Program-made: the position numbers and the translations under genes
NCBI RefSeq assembly: GCF_014201735.1
Contig: NZ_JACHFE010000001.1
Span: 620,001-684,000, forward strand
Source: Marinobacter oulmenensis
GTDB lineage: Bacteria > Pseudomonadota > Gammaproteobacteria > Pseudomonadales > Oleiphilaceae
Length of the DNA: 64,000 nt
Direction: 5' to 3'
The notes under the pieces: generated by a model
Told to the model about the DNA's origin: nothing
The model's database searches: none
Seen by the model: the letters and a program-made list of their open reading frames with translations, nothing else
Shown here: positions 55,957 to 64,000 of the stretch, piece after piece
Numbering within the stretch: the first letter of the stretch is position 1
Layout: each line of letters opens with the position of its first letter

Positions 55957-57918
55957 ACGAAGTTAAAGGCAAAACTGCTCTCCGTCCTTCTTGCAACCAC
56001 GCTTATTCCCGTTCTGATCATTGCCTCCCTCACCGTGCGGGATGCCATTAAACAGGCGGAGAAAGACTTCGTCAGCACCAGTACCACCAACATCAATATC
56101 GTGGATGATTCCTTCCGGAACTTCTTCAATGTGATGGGCTACCAGGTGTCGTTCCTCGCAGACGATCCGATCATTACCAACGCGCAAAAAGGGGACATCT
56201 CCACCTACTTCGGTCCTGGCCGAAAACCCAGTGAGGTCGCCCGGGAGAATGGCGGGCGGGAAGAGGCCATGTTCAAGCTGTTCAGCGCCATCGGTGACAA
56301 CAACCCCATGCTGGGATACGTGTACATGGGCGATAAGGACGGCGGCTACCTGGAATGGCCGGGCACTGCCGAGTATGGCGACTGGGATCCGCGCACCCGT
56401 CCCTGGTTTGATATGGCCAAAGATAACAATTACGAACTGGTTCGCCGTGATGGTTACTACTGGGAGCCGGGCGATGCGGTGTATGTCTCAGTCATCAAGG
56501 CCTTTAAGAACAGCCGTGGCGAATTTGAAGGGGTGGTCGCCCTGGACGTATCGCTGAAGTCGCTCACCGACATGGTCAAAGAGGTAAAACTTGGCGAAAC
56601 GGGCCACCTCATGATTGTTCAGGGCAATGGCAAGATCCTGGTTGACGGTGGCAACCCGGATAACAACTTCAAGGCCCTGGACGAAATGGACGCCGGTTAC
56701 TTCTCCCGGATCGCCGAGACCAGTGACGGCGTGCTGGATGTCACTATCGACGGCGTCGATTACATGGCCAACGTGCACCAATCCAGCGACCTGGGATGGA
56801 AGTTCGTCAGCTTCAAGCAGCGCACCGAAATCCTGGCCCACGCGGTTCAGGTGGCCAGAAATACCGCCATCGTCAGCGTGGTTCTGGTGATCGTTTTCGG
56901 GCTGATTGGCCTGTACATCGTTAACCGCATCGTCACCCCCATCAACCTGGTGAAAGACAACCTCAAAACTATTGCGGAGGGCGAGGGCGACCTGACCACC
57001 CGCATCAAGGTGGACTCGAAAGACGAGGTGGGCGAGCTGGCCGAGTGGTTCAACCGCTTTATCGAATCCACGCGCACCATGATTCAGGACATCAAGACCA
57101 CTGCCGAGAACATGGAGAGCGTGTCCACCAAGACCAACTCGGAGTCTATGGAGCTCTCTGAAAGTGCCTCGCGCCAACTGTCTGCCATTGAGCAGATAGT
57201 CACGGCCGTGACGGAAATGGCCGCCGCCAATGAAGTGGCCACCAACTGTGTGGATACCGCGTCACACGCTGAGGACGGACTGAAAGCGACCCTTTCCGGC
57301 CGGGAAGTGATCAACCGCAACGCCGAAAGCGTCAAAACCCTGGGCCAGCGCATCAGCGAATCCAGCGATGTGATTACCGAACTGGAGAAGGAGACTGGCA
57401 ATATCAACGGCATCCTGTCCACGATTCAGGATATTGCGGAACAGACCAATCTGCTGGCGCTGAACGCGGCCATCGAAGCCGCTCGTGCTGGTGAGCAGGG
57501 GAGGGGCTTTGCGGTGGTTGCCGATGAAGTCAGAAACCTGGCCTGGCGCACACAGACCTCGACCGAAGAGGTTAACCAGATTCTCGGTAACCTTATTGGG
57601 CGCACCAAGGATGTGGCTTCGGCGATGAGCCTGAGTGTTGAGGAGTCCTCCTCCGCTGTCGCGCTGTCCAGAGAGGCTCTGGAGGCTTTCAATGACATCG
57701 AACAGGCTGTCGAGCGGATTCGTGACGTCTCCACCCAGTCCGCCAGTGCCGCCGAAGAGCAGCATTCGGTCACCGAGGATATCAACCGCAACATCGTTTC
57801 CATCAACGACTCGGCCAACGAGGTGACCGATACCTCCAGAAACGTCGACGAACTGTGCTCGAAACAGGCGGACCTGAACCTGCGACTGACGCAGTTGGTG
57901 TCGCGGTTCAAGACCTGA
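55957..57918 (+). CDS. Methyl-accepting chemotaxis protein with dCache-like sensor; ACG start codon
   Basis: About 653 residues. From codon 55957 the protein begins [20 protein letters not shown], a typical MCP signal-anchor. That helix precedes a dCache-like periplasmic domain (about 60-290; [34 protein letters not shown]), TM2 (about 300-325), HAMP, and a signalling domain with [20 protein letters not shown]. The first canonical start in frame, GTG 56035, would delete TM1. A stop at 55951 leaves only ACG 55957 (AGG six bases upstream) or the later CTG 55975. So the start is either a rare ACG or an ATG lost by a T-to-C change. Ligand likely a small amino acid or acid, unproven. Confidence 0.88.
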   Translation, partial: TKLKAKLLSVLLATTLIPVLIIASLTVRDAIKQAEKDFVSTSTTNINIVDDSFRNFFNVMGYQVSFLADDPIITNAQKGDISTYFGPGRKPSEVARENGGREEAMFKLFSAIGDNNPMLGYVYMGDKDGGYLEWPGTAEYGDWDPRTRPWFDMAKDNNYELVRRDGYYWEPGDAVYVSVIKAFKNSRGEFEGVVALDVSLKSLTDMVKEVKLGETGHLMIVQGNGKILVDGGNPDNNFKALDEMDAGYFSRIAETSDGVLDVTIDGVDYMANVHQSSDLGWKFVSFKQRTEILAHAVQVARNTAIVSVVLVIVFGLIGLYIVNRIVTPINLVKDNLKTIAEGEGDLTTRIKVDSKDEVGELAEWFNRFIESTRTMIQDIKTTAENMESVSTKTNSESMELSESASRQLSAIEQIVTAVTEMAAANEVATNCVDTASHAEDGLKATLSGREVINRNAESVKTLGQRISESSDVITELEKETGNINGILSTIQDIAEQTNLLALNAAIEAARAGEQGRGFAVVADEVRNLAWRTQTSTEEVNQILGNLIGRTKDVASAMSLSVEESSSAVALSREALEAFNDIEQAVERIRDVSTQSASAAEEQHSVTEDINRNIVSINDSANEVTDTSRNVDELCSKQADLNLRLTQLVSRFKT

Positions 57919-57951
57919 GGCAGTTTTGATCAGGCAACGAAAGATGGATAA

Positions 57952-57980
57952 AACCGGGCGGCTTGGCCGCCCGGTTTTTT
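57952..57980. terminator. Bidirectional terminator between MCP and comEA-like gene
   Basis: AACCGGGCGGC and GCCGCCCGGTT form an 11-base stem with loop TTG, followed by TTTTT. It overlaps the comEA-like stop and serves both convergent genes. Confidence 0.9.
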
Positions 57981-58251
57981 ATTTAACGGTGATCCGTTCG
58001 GCGTTCTTTTCCAGTGTACGAGCGCCGATGCCTTTGACATCCGACAACTGGTCCGCGGACTTGAAGGGGCCGTTGTTCTCACGGTATTCGATGATTGCCT
58101 GGGCCTTGCTTTCGCCAATGCCGTCAAGCTGGGCCAGGGTGGCGATATCGGCGGTATTGATGTTGACGGGGGTCGGGTCGGCGGCGTAGGCGGTGCCGGT
58201 GGCAAGGGTGAACAGCAGGATCAGTGTGGCGAAAAGAGACGTTGGTTTCAT
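57979..58251 (-). CDS. ComEA-like helix-hairpin-helix DNA-binding protein
   Basis: A 90-residue secreted protein. The signal peptide runs to about residue 24 (MKPTSLFATLILLFTLATGT, then AYA). The helix-hairpin-helix domain is VNINTADIATLAQLDGIGES followed by KAQAIIEYRENNGPFK. This is the single-HhH ComEA form of gammaproteobacteria, which binds DNA in the periplasm during natural uptake; other short relatives of unknown role exist. ATG 58251 has GGAG seven bases upstream; the frame extending to 58518 lies inside the predicted small RNA. Confidence 0.88.
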   Translation of the reverse strand: MKPTSLFATLILLFTLATGTAYAADPTPVNINTADIATLAQLDGIGESKAQAIIEYRENNGPFKSADQLSDVKGIGARTLEKNAERITVK

Positions 58252-58353
58252 GGATATTCTCCTGAAGACATCGGTCATTGTTGGGGTGGCAGGCGTGACA
58301 AGCCTTGGCGTCCGATGTTCAGGTAGGTGCAGAGGAGAGGCTGGGAACATCTG
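58252..58353. other. Gap between the predicted small RNA and comEA
   Basis: About 100 bases with no gene or repeat that I can support. It would contain the comEA promoter. Confidence 0.4.
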
Positions 58354-58558
58354 AAAAGTCGGGCCGGTGCACGGAAGGAACCACATCCCTGTGGTTCCCG
58401 GATTCCGTGGCTGACCCCTGCCTAGATCCTTCAGGCTGCGCCGCATCCGTGGCGCTGTGTCCTTTTCATCCCTGTAACCCGATTCCTTTGGGCAACTCCC
58501 GATCCCTGGAGTCTTCATCCTTGAGCCAACATCCTTGCCAGCTTGTCATCCCTGACAT
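58354..58558 (-). ncRNA. Predicted CsrB/RsmZ-type regulatory RNA (CsrA sponge)
   Basis: The minus strand from about 58558 carries about ten exposed GGA motifs in 190 nt: CAGGGATG, CAAGGATG (twice), CAGGGATC, AAAGGAATC, ACAGGGATG, AAAAGGAC, CACGGATG, GAAGGATC and CACGGAATC, then a final ACAGGGATGT. Several sit in hairpin loops: TGTCA-ggga-TGACA, ACTCC-...-GGAGT, GCGCC-acggatgc-GGCGC, GCCT-gaaggatct-AGGC, and GGAACCACA-ggga-TGTGGTTCC. The last stem is extended by CACGGAA/TTCCGTG. This is the build of CsrB/RsmX/Y/Z RNAs that titrate CsrA/RsmA. The 5' end assumes a TACACT -10 (58564-58569). The 3' end is uncertain (58354-58370); no classical U-run follows the last stem. Confidence 0.8.
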
Positions 58559-58612
58559 GATTCAGTGTACCGATTTCAGCAAAGCTGACTATCGGACATC
58601 GGATAGAGGCTT

Positions 58613-58630
58613 TGTAAGCTTTCTCCTACG
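58613..58630 (-). promoter_or_regulatory. Probable GacA/UvrY box upstream of the small RNA
   Basis: On the plus strand the site reads TGTAAG-CTTTCT-CCTACG. Against the known GacA consensus TGTAAG-N6-CTTACA it matches 10 of 12 (one half perfect, the other 4 of 6). It lies about 55 bases ahead of the predicted transcript start, closer than in Pseudomonas rsmZ (near -180) but in the right relation to a small-RNA gene. Confidence 0.7.
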
Positions 58631-58715
58631 CCGTGTCCGCATTCGGGTGAACATCAGTTCATTTCTTTGGTGAACCATGAGCCATACTGGTCAAATGGTT
58701 GGCGGCTTCATGGCC

Positions 58716-61382
58716 TCAGGTCAGGTCGTAGGCGAATTCCCCCTGCCCATCCAGATTGATGACCAGCCTTTCAATCGGTTCACCCACGGCCATACGATTC
58801 AGGGTCTGCTCGGCAATGGTCGGCATCAGGCTTCCGGACAGTATGTTGTCGACGTTCCGGGCCCCGCTGTCACTGTCGGTGCAGCGTGCTGCGATGGCCT
58901 CCACGATGGCCGGGTCGTATTCAAAGCTCGCTTTATGATTGCTTTCGAAACGGCGTTTGATCCGATCCAGCTTGAGTTCAACGATGCGGTCGAGAATCTC
59001 ATTCTGTACCGGGTAGTAGGGAACAATGTTCAGGCGTCCCAGGAACGCGGGTTTGAAAACGTTATTGAGCTGGTCCCGCAGGCTTTCAGTGATGGTGTCT
59101 GGTTCCGGCAGCGTCTCGGCGCCCAGGCACTGGCGCATGATGTCGTCGGTGCCGACGTTGGAGGTCAGCAGAATGACCGTGTTGCGGAAGTTGATCTCAC
59201 GGCCTTCGCCGTCATCCAGCACACCCTTGTCGAAGACCTGGAAAAACAGCTCCAGCACATCCGGGTGGGCTTTTTCCACTTCGTCCAGCAGCACCACGCT
59301 GTAGGGCTTGCGGCGGACGGCCTCGGTCAGTACGCCGCCTTCGCCGTAGCCGACATAGCCGGGAGGCGATCCCTTGAGGCTGGAGACGGTATGGGCCTCC
59401 TGGTATTCCGACATGTTGATAGTGATGACATTGCGCTCACCGCCGTAGAGAACATCGGCCAGGGACAGCGCCGTTTCGGTTTTGCCGACGCCACTGGGGC
59501 CAAGCAGCAGGAAGACACCAATCGGCTTGTTGGGATCTTCCATGCGGGCGCGGGAGATGGCGATGCGCTTGCCAATCTCGGCCAGGGCGTGGTCCTGGCC
59601 CAGTACCCGCTCGGCCAGAAGCTCAGGCAACTGCTGAACGGTGGTGATTTCATCCCGCAGCATCTTGCCCAGGGGGATGCCGGTCCAGTTGGAAATCACT
59701 TCGGCAATGACGTTGCCGTCCACGTGTCCGTGTACCAGGGAATGCTCATCCTGGATGGCCGACAGCTCCCGGCGCACGTCGCCAATCTGCGCGCTCAGAT
59801 CGTTGGCTTCGGCTTCCTGGCCTTCAGACTCGGCGGTTTCGCGCCGGGCTTCCAGTTCCTTCAACCGGGTGACAATGGCCTGCTCCCGTTCCCAGCGCTC
59901 GCTGAGATCGTCAATTTCCGCCTGGGTACGGGTGAGCTGCTGGTCGAGTTCGTTGAGAGCGTCGGCATGGTCGGCGCCTTCGCGCTGTTCCCGCTTAAGA
60001 ACAGCGATCTCGGTCTGCAGGTTATCCCGGCGGCGGTAAGCATCTTCCAGAGCCGCCGGCTGGGATGACTGGGCCAGGGCAACCCGGGCGCAGGCGGTGT
60101 CCAGTACGCTGATGGCCTTGTCCGGCAACTGGCGGCCGGTCACGTAGCGGTGTGACAGCCGCACCGCCTGGATAATGCCGTCATCGAGGATGCTGATCCT
60201 GTGGTGATCCTGCATGCGCTCGCTGAGCCCGCGCAGCATATGGATGGCGACATCTTCCGTGGGTTCTTCCACTTTGACCACCTGGAAGCGGCGGGCGAGG
60301 GCGGCATCTTTTTCAAAGTATTTCTTGTATTCGGCCCAGGTGGTGGCCGCGATGGTACGCAGCTCACCGCGGGCCAGTGCCGGTTTCAGCAGGTTGGCGG
60401 CATCGCCCTGGCCGGCCTGTCCGCCAGTGCCAATCAGGGTGTGGGCTTCGTCAATGAACAGGATGATCGGGTGCAGGCTGCGTTTGGTCTCCTCGATCAC
60501 GCTCTTCAGGCGGTTCTCGAATTCGCCTTTGACCCCGGCCCCCGCCTGCAGCAGCCCGAGGTCGAGTGTGCGCAGTTCCACGTTCTGTAGCGGCGGTGGC
60601 ACGTCACCGTTAACGATCCGAAGTGCCAGCCCTTCGACCACGGCGGTTTTACCAACCCCTGCCTCGCCGGTCAGGATCGGGTTGTTCTGGCGCCGGCGGG
60701 TCAGGATGTCGACCATCTGGCGCACTTCCTCTTCACGGCCCAGTACCGGATCGATGCGGCCCGCCCGGGCATTGCCGGTGAGATCAATGGTGTACTGATC
60801 CAGCGCCGGGGTTTTGGACTTGGCTTTCCGAGTTTCCGCACCCTTGGCGCTGCTGGTTGACTGAGTGGTTGCCGGCCCGGATTCGGTTTCACCCAATGGC
60901 CGGACATGGCTGTCTTCGCTGCTGCCCCGGGTCAGATCGTTCAGGTGTGCCTGAAGGTCATCGACATGGATGCGCTCAAGCTCCGGGGCGCCCTCCAGGA
61001 CCACCCGCCGTAATTCGTCCTCCCGGAGCAGCGCCAGCAGCAGGTGGCCGCTGCGAACCTGGGCTTCATCATGGTCCACGGAGGTGACCACCCAGGCCCG
61101 CTCAATCAGGCGAGTCAGCCTCGGCGACAGTGCCGGTGTCCGGGTGTTGCCGGTTTTGAAGGTGGCAATGGTGTCTTCCAACTGGCCGGCGAGCCGGTCC
61201 AGTGACACGTCATAGTGCCGGGCGATGCGGAGAATGTCGTTGTCGTCACTGTCCAGCAGTTTCAGCAGCAGGTGCTCGATGTCGACATCGTACTGGCGTT
61301 CGGCCAGACAGAGGGCCGCGGCGCCTTCAGTGGCTTCGCGGCAGGGATCGTTCAGTTTGTTGAAAAGGGATTTGAGATTCAC
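58716..61382 (-). CDS. clpV: T6SS ATPase ClpV (TssH)
   Basis: An 888-residue class I Clp/Hsp100 ATPase that disassembles the contracted TssB/TssC sheath. An N-terminal Clp_N domain (about 1-155) that binds TssC, a linker (about 160-200), AAA-1 with Walker A GEAGVGKT near 235, a middle coiled-coil domain (about 410-520), and AAA-2 with GPSGVGKTE near 625 (LLLGPSGVGKTETALSLADV). The length is that of ClpV, not ClpB. The start overlaps the tssG stop by 4 bases. A predicted CsrB-like RNA lies directly downstream. Confidence 0.96.
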   Translation of the reverse strand: MNLKSLFNKLNDPCREATEGAAALCLAERQYDVDIEHLLLKLLDSDDNDILRIARHYDVSLDRLAGQLEDTIATFKTGNTRTPALSPRLTRLIERAWVVTSVDHDEAQVRSGHLLLALLREDELRRVVLEGAPELERIHVDDLQAHLNDLTRGSSEDSHVRPLGETESGPATTQSTSSAKGAETRKAKSKTPALDQYTIDLTGNARAGRIDPVLGREEEVRQMVDILTRRRQNNPILTGEAGVGKTAVVEGLALRIVNGDVPPPLQNVELRTLDLGLLQAGAGVKGEFENRLKSVIEETKRSLHPIILFIDEAHTLIGTGGQAGQGDAANLLKPALARGELRTIAATTWAEYKKYFEKDAALARRFQVVKVEEPTEDVAIHMLRGLSERMQDHHRISILDDGIIQAVRLSHRYVTGRQLPDKAISVLDTACARVALAQSSQPAALEDAYRRRDNLQTEIAVLKREQREGADHADALNELDQQLTRTQAEIDDLSERWEREQAIVTRLKELEARRETAESEGQEAEANDLSAQIGDVRRELSAIQDEHSLVHGHVDGNVIAEVISNWTGIPLGKMLRDEITTVQQLPELLAERVLGQDHALAEIGKRIAISRARMEDPNKPIGVFLLLGPSGVGKTETALSLADVLYGGERNVITINMSEYQEAHTVSSLKGSPPGYVGYGEGGVLTEAVRRKPYSVVLLDEVEKAHPDVLELFFQVFDKGVLDDGEGREINFRNTVILLTSNVGTDDIMRQCLGAETLPEPDTITESLRDQLNNVFKPAFLGRLNIVPYYPVQNEILDRIVELKLDRIKRRFESNHKASFEYDPAIVEAIAARCTDSDSGARNVDNILSGSLMPTIAEQTLNRMAVGEPIERLVINLDGQGEFAYDLT

Positions 61383-62455
61383 ACCATTGCTCCATCATAG
61401 GTGATTTCAAAGACTGCGTGTCCGTTTGCGTCGGCTGACCGGTCGTTGGGCCTGAGCCACCCCAGGTGGCCAAGGCGGGGACTGTCATTCCCGCCAAGGC
61501 GCGGGACCGGGATTTCACGTTTGTCGAGAACCAGTTCAATCTCGAAGTCGAGTTCGATACCGGCGTAGAAGCGCAAAAGCTTGAGCAGCTTTTTGTGCGT
61601 GTCGGTTTTCGGTAGAAGTTCCTGATAGGCCTTCAGGCTCAGTGGCCCGAACCGGACTCGGAAGGTGGACTGGTAGTCCCGGACCCGGGTACCAGCCACC
61701 GCGCCTGAGCCCAGCCGGGCGTTGGTCTGCCCCAGCCGGGTACACTGATCCGGAGCCAGTTGAATCCAGCGGCCGGAAAAAGGGACTACCCGGCAGGGCT
61801 GGCCGAAGGTGTAAGTCAGAATGGATTCCAGATTGCCGGCATTGCGCGGTTTCTGGGTCCACAGCCCCGAGAACCAGGTGAACAGATTGCGGCCCAGGGC
61901 GCCGGTATCGTCTTCCCGGTCCAGTGTGTGGTCGAGGGTATTCGGAGTAAAACCGGCCAGGTGCAGCAGCCACTCTTCGAAATCCGCCGTACCCTTGCGC
62001 TCATACTCGATGTGGAACCGGTACTTCTGCCAGGCTTCGTAGAATAGCGCCGTCATCCGGTGCGAGAACAGGTCCATGAAGGCATGGGCACCGTCGTCGC
62101 GTTTCTCGATGTGACGGATGATCAGCAGTTCCGTATAGGGCCGGGGCAGAACGCCTGATGGCCCGACCAGCCCCATGAAGGTGGTCTGGATTTCACTGAG
62201 CGGCTCGTTGCTGGCTGACAGGGCCTTGTCGTTCTCAAACGACAGACCACTGATTTCGCTCGGCGGAAAGCTGAGCGATAACAGGGACCGGAAGCGTAGC
62301 GGGTCCTGATGGGGGCGGTTTTCGGGATCAATCCGGCCATTACGGCTGTAGTGCAGCCGAAGCAGCCGCACCATCTGGAAGAACCCGAAACGCCAGGGCT
62401 CTGCACGGGCCTGATCAATCAGACCAGGGGCTGAGTACCGGTTCTCGGCTGCCAT
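61379..62455 (-). CDS. tssG: T6SS baseplate protein TssG
   Basis: A 358-residue baseplate wedge component of the TssKEFG complex. RAEPWRFGFFQMVRLLRLHY and NPLYELLIIRHI-type (LPRPYTELLIIRHIEKRDDG) are diagnostic of the family (ImpH/VasB). The start ATG 62455 lies 36 bases inside the tssF gene, so the two overlap by 37 bases. The next gene, clpV, overlaps by 4. Confidence 0.92.
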   Translation of the reverse strand: MAAENRYSAPGLIDQARAEPWRFGFFQMVRLLRLHYSRNGRIDPENRPHQDPLRFRSLLSLSFPPSEISGLSFENDKALSASNEPLSEIQTTFMGLVGPSGVLPRPYTELLIIRHIEKRDDGAHAFMDLFSHRMTALFYEAWQKYRFHIEYERKGTADFEEWLLHLAGFTPNTLDHTLDREDDTGALGRNLFTWFSGLWTQKPRNAGNLESILTYTFGQPCRVVPFSGRWIQLAPDQCTRLGQTNARLGSGAVAGTRVRDYQSTFRVRFGPLSLKAYQELLPKTDTHKKLLKLLRFYAGIELDFEIELVLDKREIPVPRLGGNDSPRLGHLGWLRPNDRSADANGHAVFEITYDGAMV

Positions 62456-64000
62456 TGGGCGACTCTCTGCTCGCGCTGACTCGAGCGCAGGGTAAGTTGA
62501 GTGAAGCTGTTGAGGCTGCAGTACTGGCCGAAGAAATGGTCCAGCACCATGCCAAACAGATAGATGCCACTGCCGATAAACTGGTTTTCGTCCAGTTCCA
62601 GGGTGATCCCGGTTCCGCGCACGAACGCCGGGCGCGGGTGCCCTATGCGGGTCATCACCGGTGCACTGTGGATGCTGGCGATGCCATTGATCTGCTTGCG
62701 GATGGCCGAAGCCTGCCGGTAGTTGTAGAGCGACAGCAGTTCCATGAGCGCATCCCGGCCGTTGGCGGCCAGCGACATATGATTCAGTGACAGGTGCGAG
62801 ACCAGTCGCCAGATCAGGCCTTTGCCCATCGGTGGCCGGACAGACTCGGAGGGTTTGCGCAGGCAGCGTATCTGCTCGACAACCTGCTCCTGCTCAAGCG
62901 TGAAGTCGCCCTGGGGATGACCGATGGTCATCAGTTTGGGCAGATCCCGGTTGCTGCAGGTCAGGCGCAGGCTCAGGGTATCGCTACTGCCGTCCAGCAG
63001 TTCCAGCTCCCGATCGACCACCCTCAGTTTCATTTCCGTGCCCGGGTCACGGGCGTTGCCGGAGCTGACCCGGCGGGCCAGCCAATAACTCTGCTGGGAC
63101 TGCCTCTCGCTGTCCCTGGGCTCAAAAAAGGGCAGGCAGGGGGAGACCTTGTCGCGGGTGGCGGTGCGTACAACCCGCGTCACGTCATCAATGGACACGA
63201 CTTCGGTGGAGCCTGCATGCCGCACATCCGGTATCACCGGGTATTCGTCACGGGTATGGCTGAGCTTGATGGGTTCGGCCTGTTGCGGGAACAGGTTGAC
63301 CACCGGGGTACAGCCCAGGCGGAAGTTGTGCAGGTCCAGCGTCTGGGACAGCCGGGAAAGCGTCTCCTGCTGGTCGTAGTCCCGGAACAGGAAATGCAAC
63401 TGGATCTGGGTGACCGCCTGGTTGGCCAGGGGGCGCTCCAGCCCGCCCAGGTCGAAGAACAGGAACTTTTCCGGGAAGGTGAAGTATTCATGGAGCAGCC
63501 GGTAGCCCAGGAAGGAACGTTCCGAGTAATCAATCAGCCCCTCATCCGGGCCAAAACCGACCGGGGATATGGCATCCGGACCCAGCCCGATCTCACGGGG
63601 CTGGCCGTTTTCAACAAAGCTGACGGAAACTCTTGCCACGTTGTTCAGCAGCATCTCGTAGAGCGGATGCATCAGGCTGCCCTCGCCGTCCAGGAAGAAG
63701 CGCAGGCTGTCCAGCCCCATTTTTCCAAAGTCGGTGTTGCCGATGCTCTGCAGCGTCAGGCTGAGCTTGGCTTCGTGCTCGTTGCCGTGACGGTTGAAGG
63801 ACGACCGTTCCAGTTTTTTGAGCTCGGCACCGGTCAGGGTGACCGGCCAGACATCCACCGGGTAACAGGTCCTGAATCGGCAGAAAGTCTCACCCACTGG
63901 CCGTGAATGCAGCGCGGTATGGCGGGGCAGGTGATAGCGGCCGGTCAGGGAGGTCTTGGGGCCCGGATCAAACTCGACGATGGAAAGCGCCGGTGTTGGC
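62419..64000 (-). CDS. tssF: T6SS baseplate protein TssF (5' end outside window)
   Basis: The frame is open through the right edge. The first visible residues read PTPALSIVEFDPGPKTSLTG, upstream of the M/V at 63897, and match the TssF/ImpG family (VasA), about 590 residues in full. About 527 codons are visible, so the N-terminus of roughly 60-80 residues is missing. CRFRTCYPVDVWPVTLTGAE and NLFPQQAEPIKLSHT fit the family. The order tssF-tssG-clpV is common in T6SS clusters; the rest of the cluster lies to the right. Confidence 0.93.
   Translation of the reverse strand, partial: PTPALSIVEFDPGPKTSLTGRYHLPRHTALHSRPVGETFCRFRTCYPVDVWPVTLTGAELKKLERSSFNRHGNEHEAKLSLTLQSIGNTDFGKMGLDSLRFFLDGEGSLMHPLYEMLLNNVARVSVSFVENGQPREIGLGPDAISPVGFGPDEGLIDYSERSFLGYRLLHEYFTFPEKFLFFDLGGLERPLANQAVTQIQLHFLFRDYDQQETLSRLSQTLDLHNFRLGCTPVVNLFPQQAEPIKLSHTRDEYPVIPDVRHAGSTEVVSIDDVTRVVRTATRDKVSPCLPFFEPRDSERQSQQSYWLARRVSSGNARDPGTEMKLRVVDRELELLDGSSDTLSLRLTCSNRDLPKLMTIGHPQGDFTLEQEQVVEQIRCLRKPSESVRPPMGKGLIWRLVSHLSLNHMSLAANGRDALMELLSLYNYRQASAIRKQINGIASIHSAPVMTRIGHPRPAFVRGTGITLELDENQFIGSGIYLFGMVLDHFFGQYCSLNSFTQLTLRSSQREQRVAQWQPRTGTQPLV

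Noticed and set aside
58252..58518. N-terminally extended comEA frame (179 residues)
   Set aside because: ATG 58251 begins a clean signal peptide with GGAG at proper spacing; the extension is translated from the small RNA region.
58305..58673. Plus-strand 122-codon ORF between comEA and clpV
   Set aside because: It lies antisense to the predicted CsrB-like RNA, has no ribosome site or family resemblance, and its composition reflects the RNA hairpins.
1..64000. tRNA, rRNA, prophage or insertion sequence
   Set aside because: None recognised on either strand; no transposase, integrase or phage structural genes were found.

Overview
The window is about 60% GC and reads as chromosome of a marine gammaproteobacterium. 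Gene content and order (prkA-yeaH-spoVR, bioA-rsmE, sahR-metK-ahcY-metF, tkt-epd-pgk-fba, cbpA-cbpM) fit Marinobacter or a close relative. That placement is inferred from the gene set and was not checked against any database. Most of the window is ordinary core genome. Two stretches look accessory: a type I secretion locus (about 32.9-47.6 kb) and the edge of a type VI secretion cluster (58.7-64 kb).

Left part (1-16.8 kb): a PhoPQ-like two-component pair cut by the left edge; the stress operon prkA-yeaH-spoVR; a thiopurine methyltransferase; a 2-hydroxyacid dehydrogenase; a YihY membrane protein; an HDOD protein; rsmE; bioA with a probable BirA operator; an MscS-type channel; and a polar amino acid ABC importer (binding protein, permease, ATPase).

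Central metabolism (16.9-28 kb): a methionine-cycle cluster on the minus strand (sahR-like regulator/methyltransferase, metK, ahcY, metF). It diverges from tkt-epd-pgk-fba across a perfect AT-rich palindrome. An MCP, the CbpA/CbpM chaperone pair, an ACP phosphodiesterase and a DsbA-like protein follow.

Type I secretion locus (32.9-47.6 kb): an HlyB-type ABC exporter, an HlyD adaptor, an unlisted 53-residue membrane ORF overlapping hlyD, a small lipoprotein, and a 3414-residue RTX protein. The RTX protein starts with a lysozyme-like domain and a LysM domain, then EF-hand-like loops and roughly 2600 residues of RTX repeats. DNA from 36.5 to about 38.2 kb is much more AT-rich than its surroundings. 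The lipoprotein stop overlaps the RTX start, which raises the possibility of an effector/immunity pair.

Right part (47.7-64 kb): trhO, a DUF481 outer-membrane protein, a DUF523/DUF1722 protein, a degenerate phosphoesterase fused to a glycosyltransferase, a flippase-like protein, gloA, an EamA transporter, an MCP whose natural start appears to be ACG, a ComEA-like protein, and the T6SS genes clpV, tssG and tssF (the last cut by the right edge).

Two non-coding signals stand out. (1) Between clpV and comEA, the minus strand encodes what looks like a CsrB/RsmZ-type RNA: about ten GGA motifs, many in hairpin loops, downstream of a 10/12 match to the GacA/UvrY box. (2) Four intergenic copies of a dispersed repeat (two between metK and ahcY, one between pgk and fba, one near 50.5 kb). 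Three have a core of exactly 54 nt with two hairpins, enclosed by inverted arms whose sequence differs in every copy while staying complementary. The fourth has a hairpin expanded by 79 nt. I do not recognise this family.
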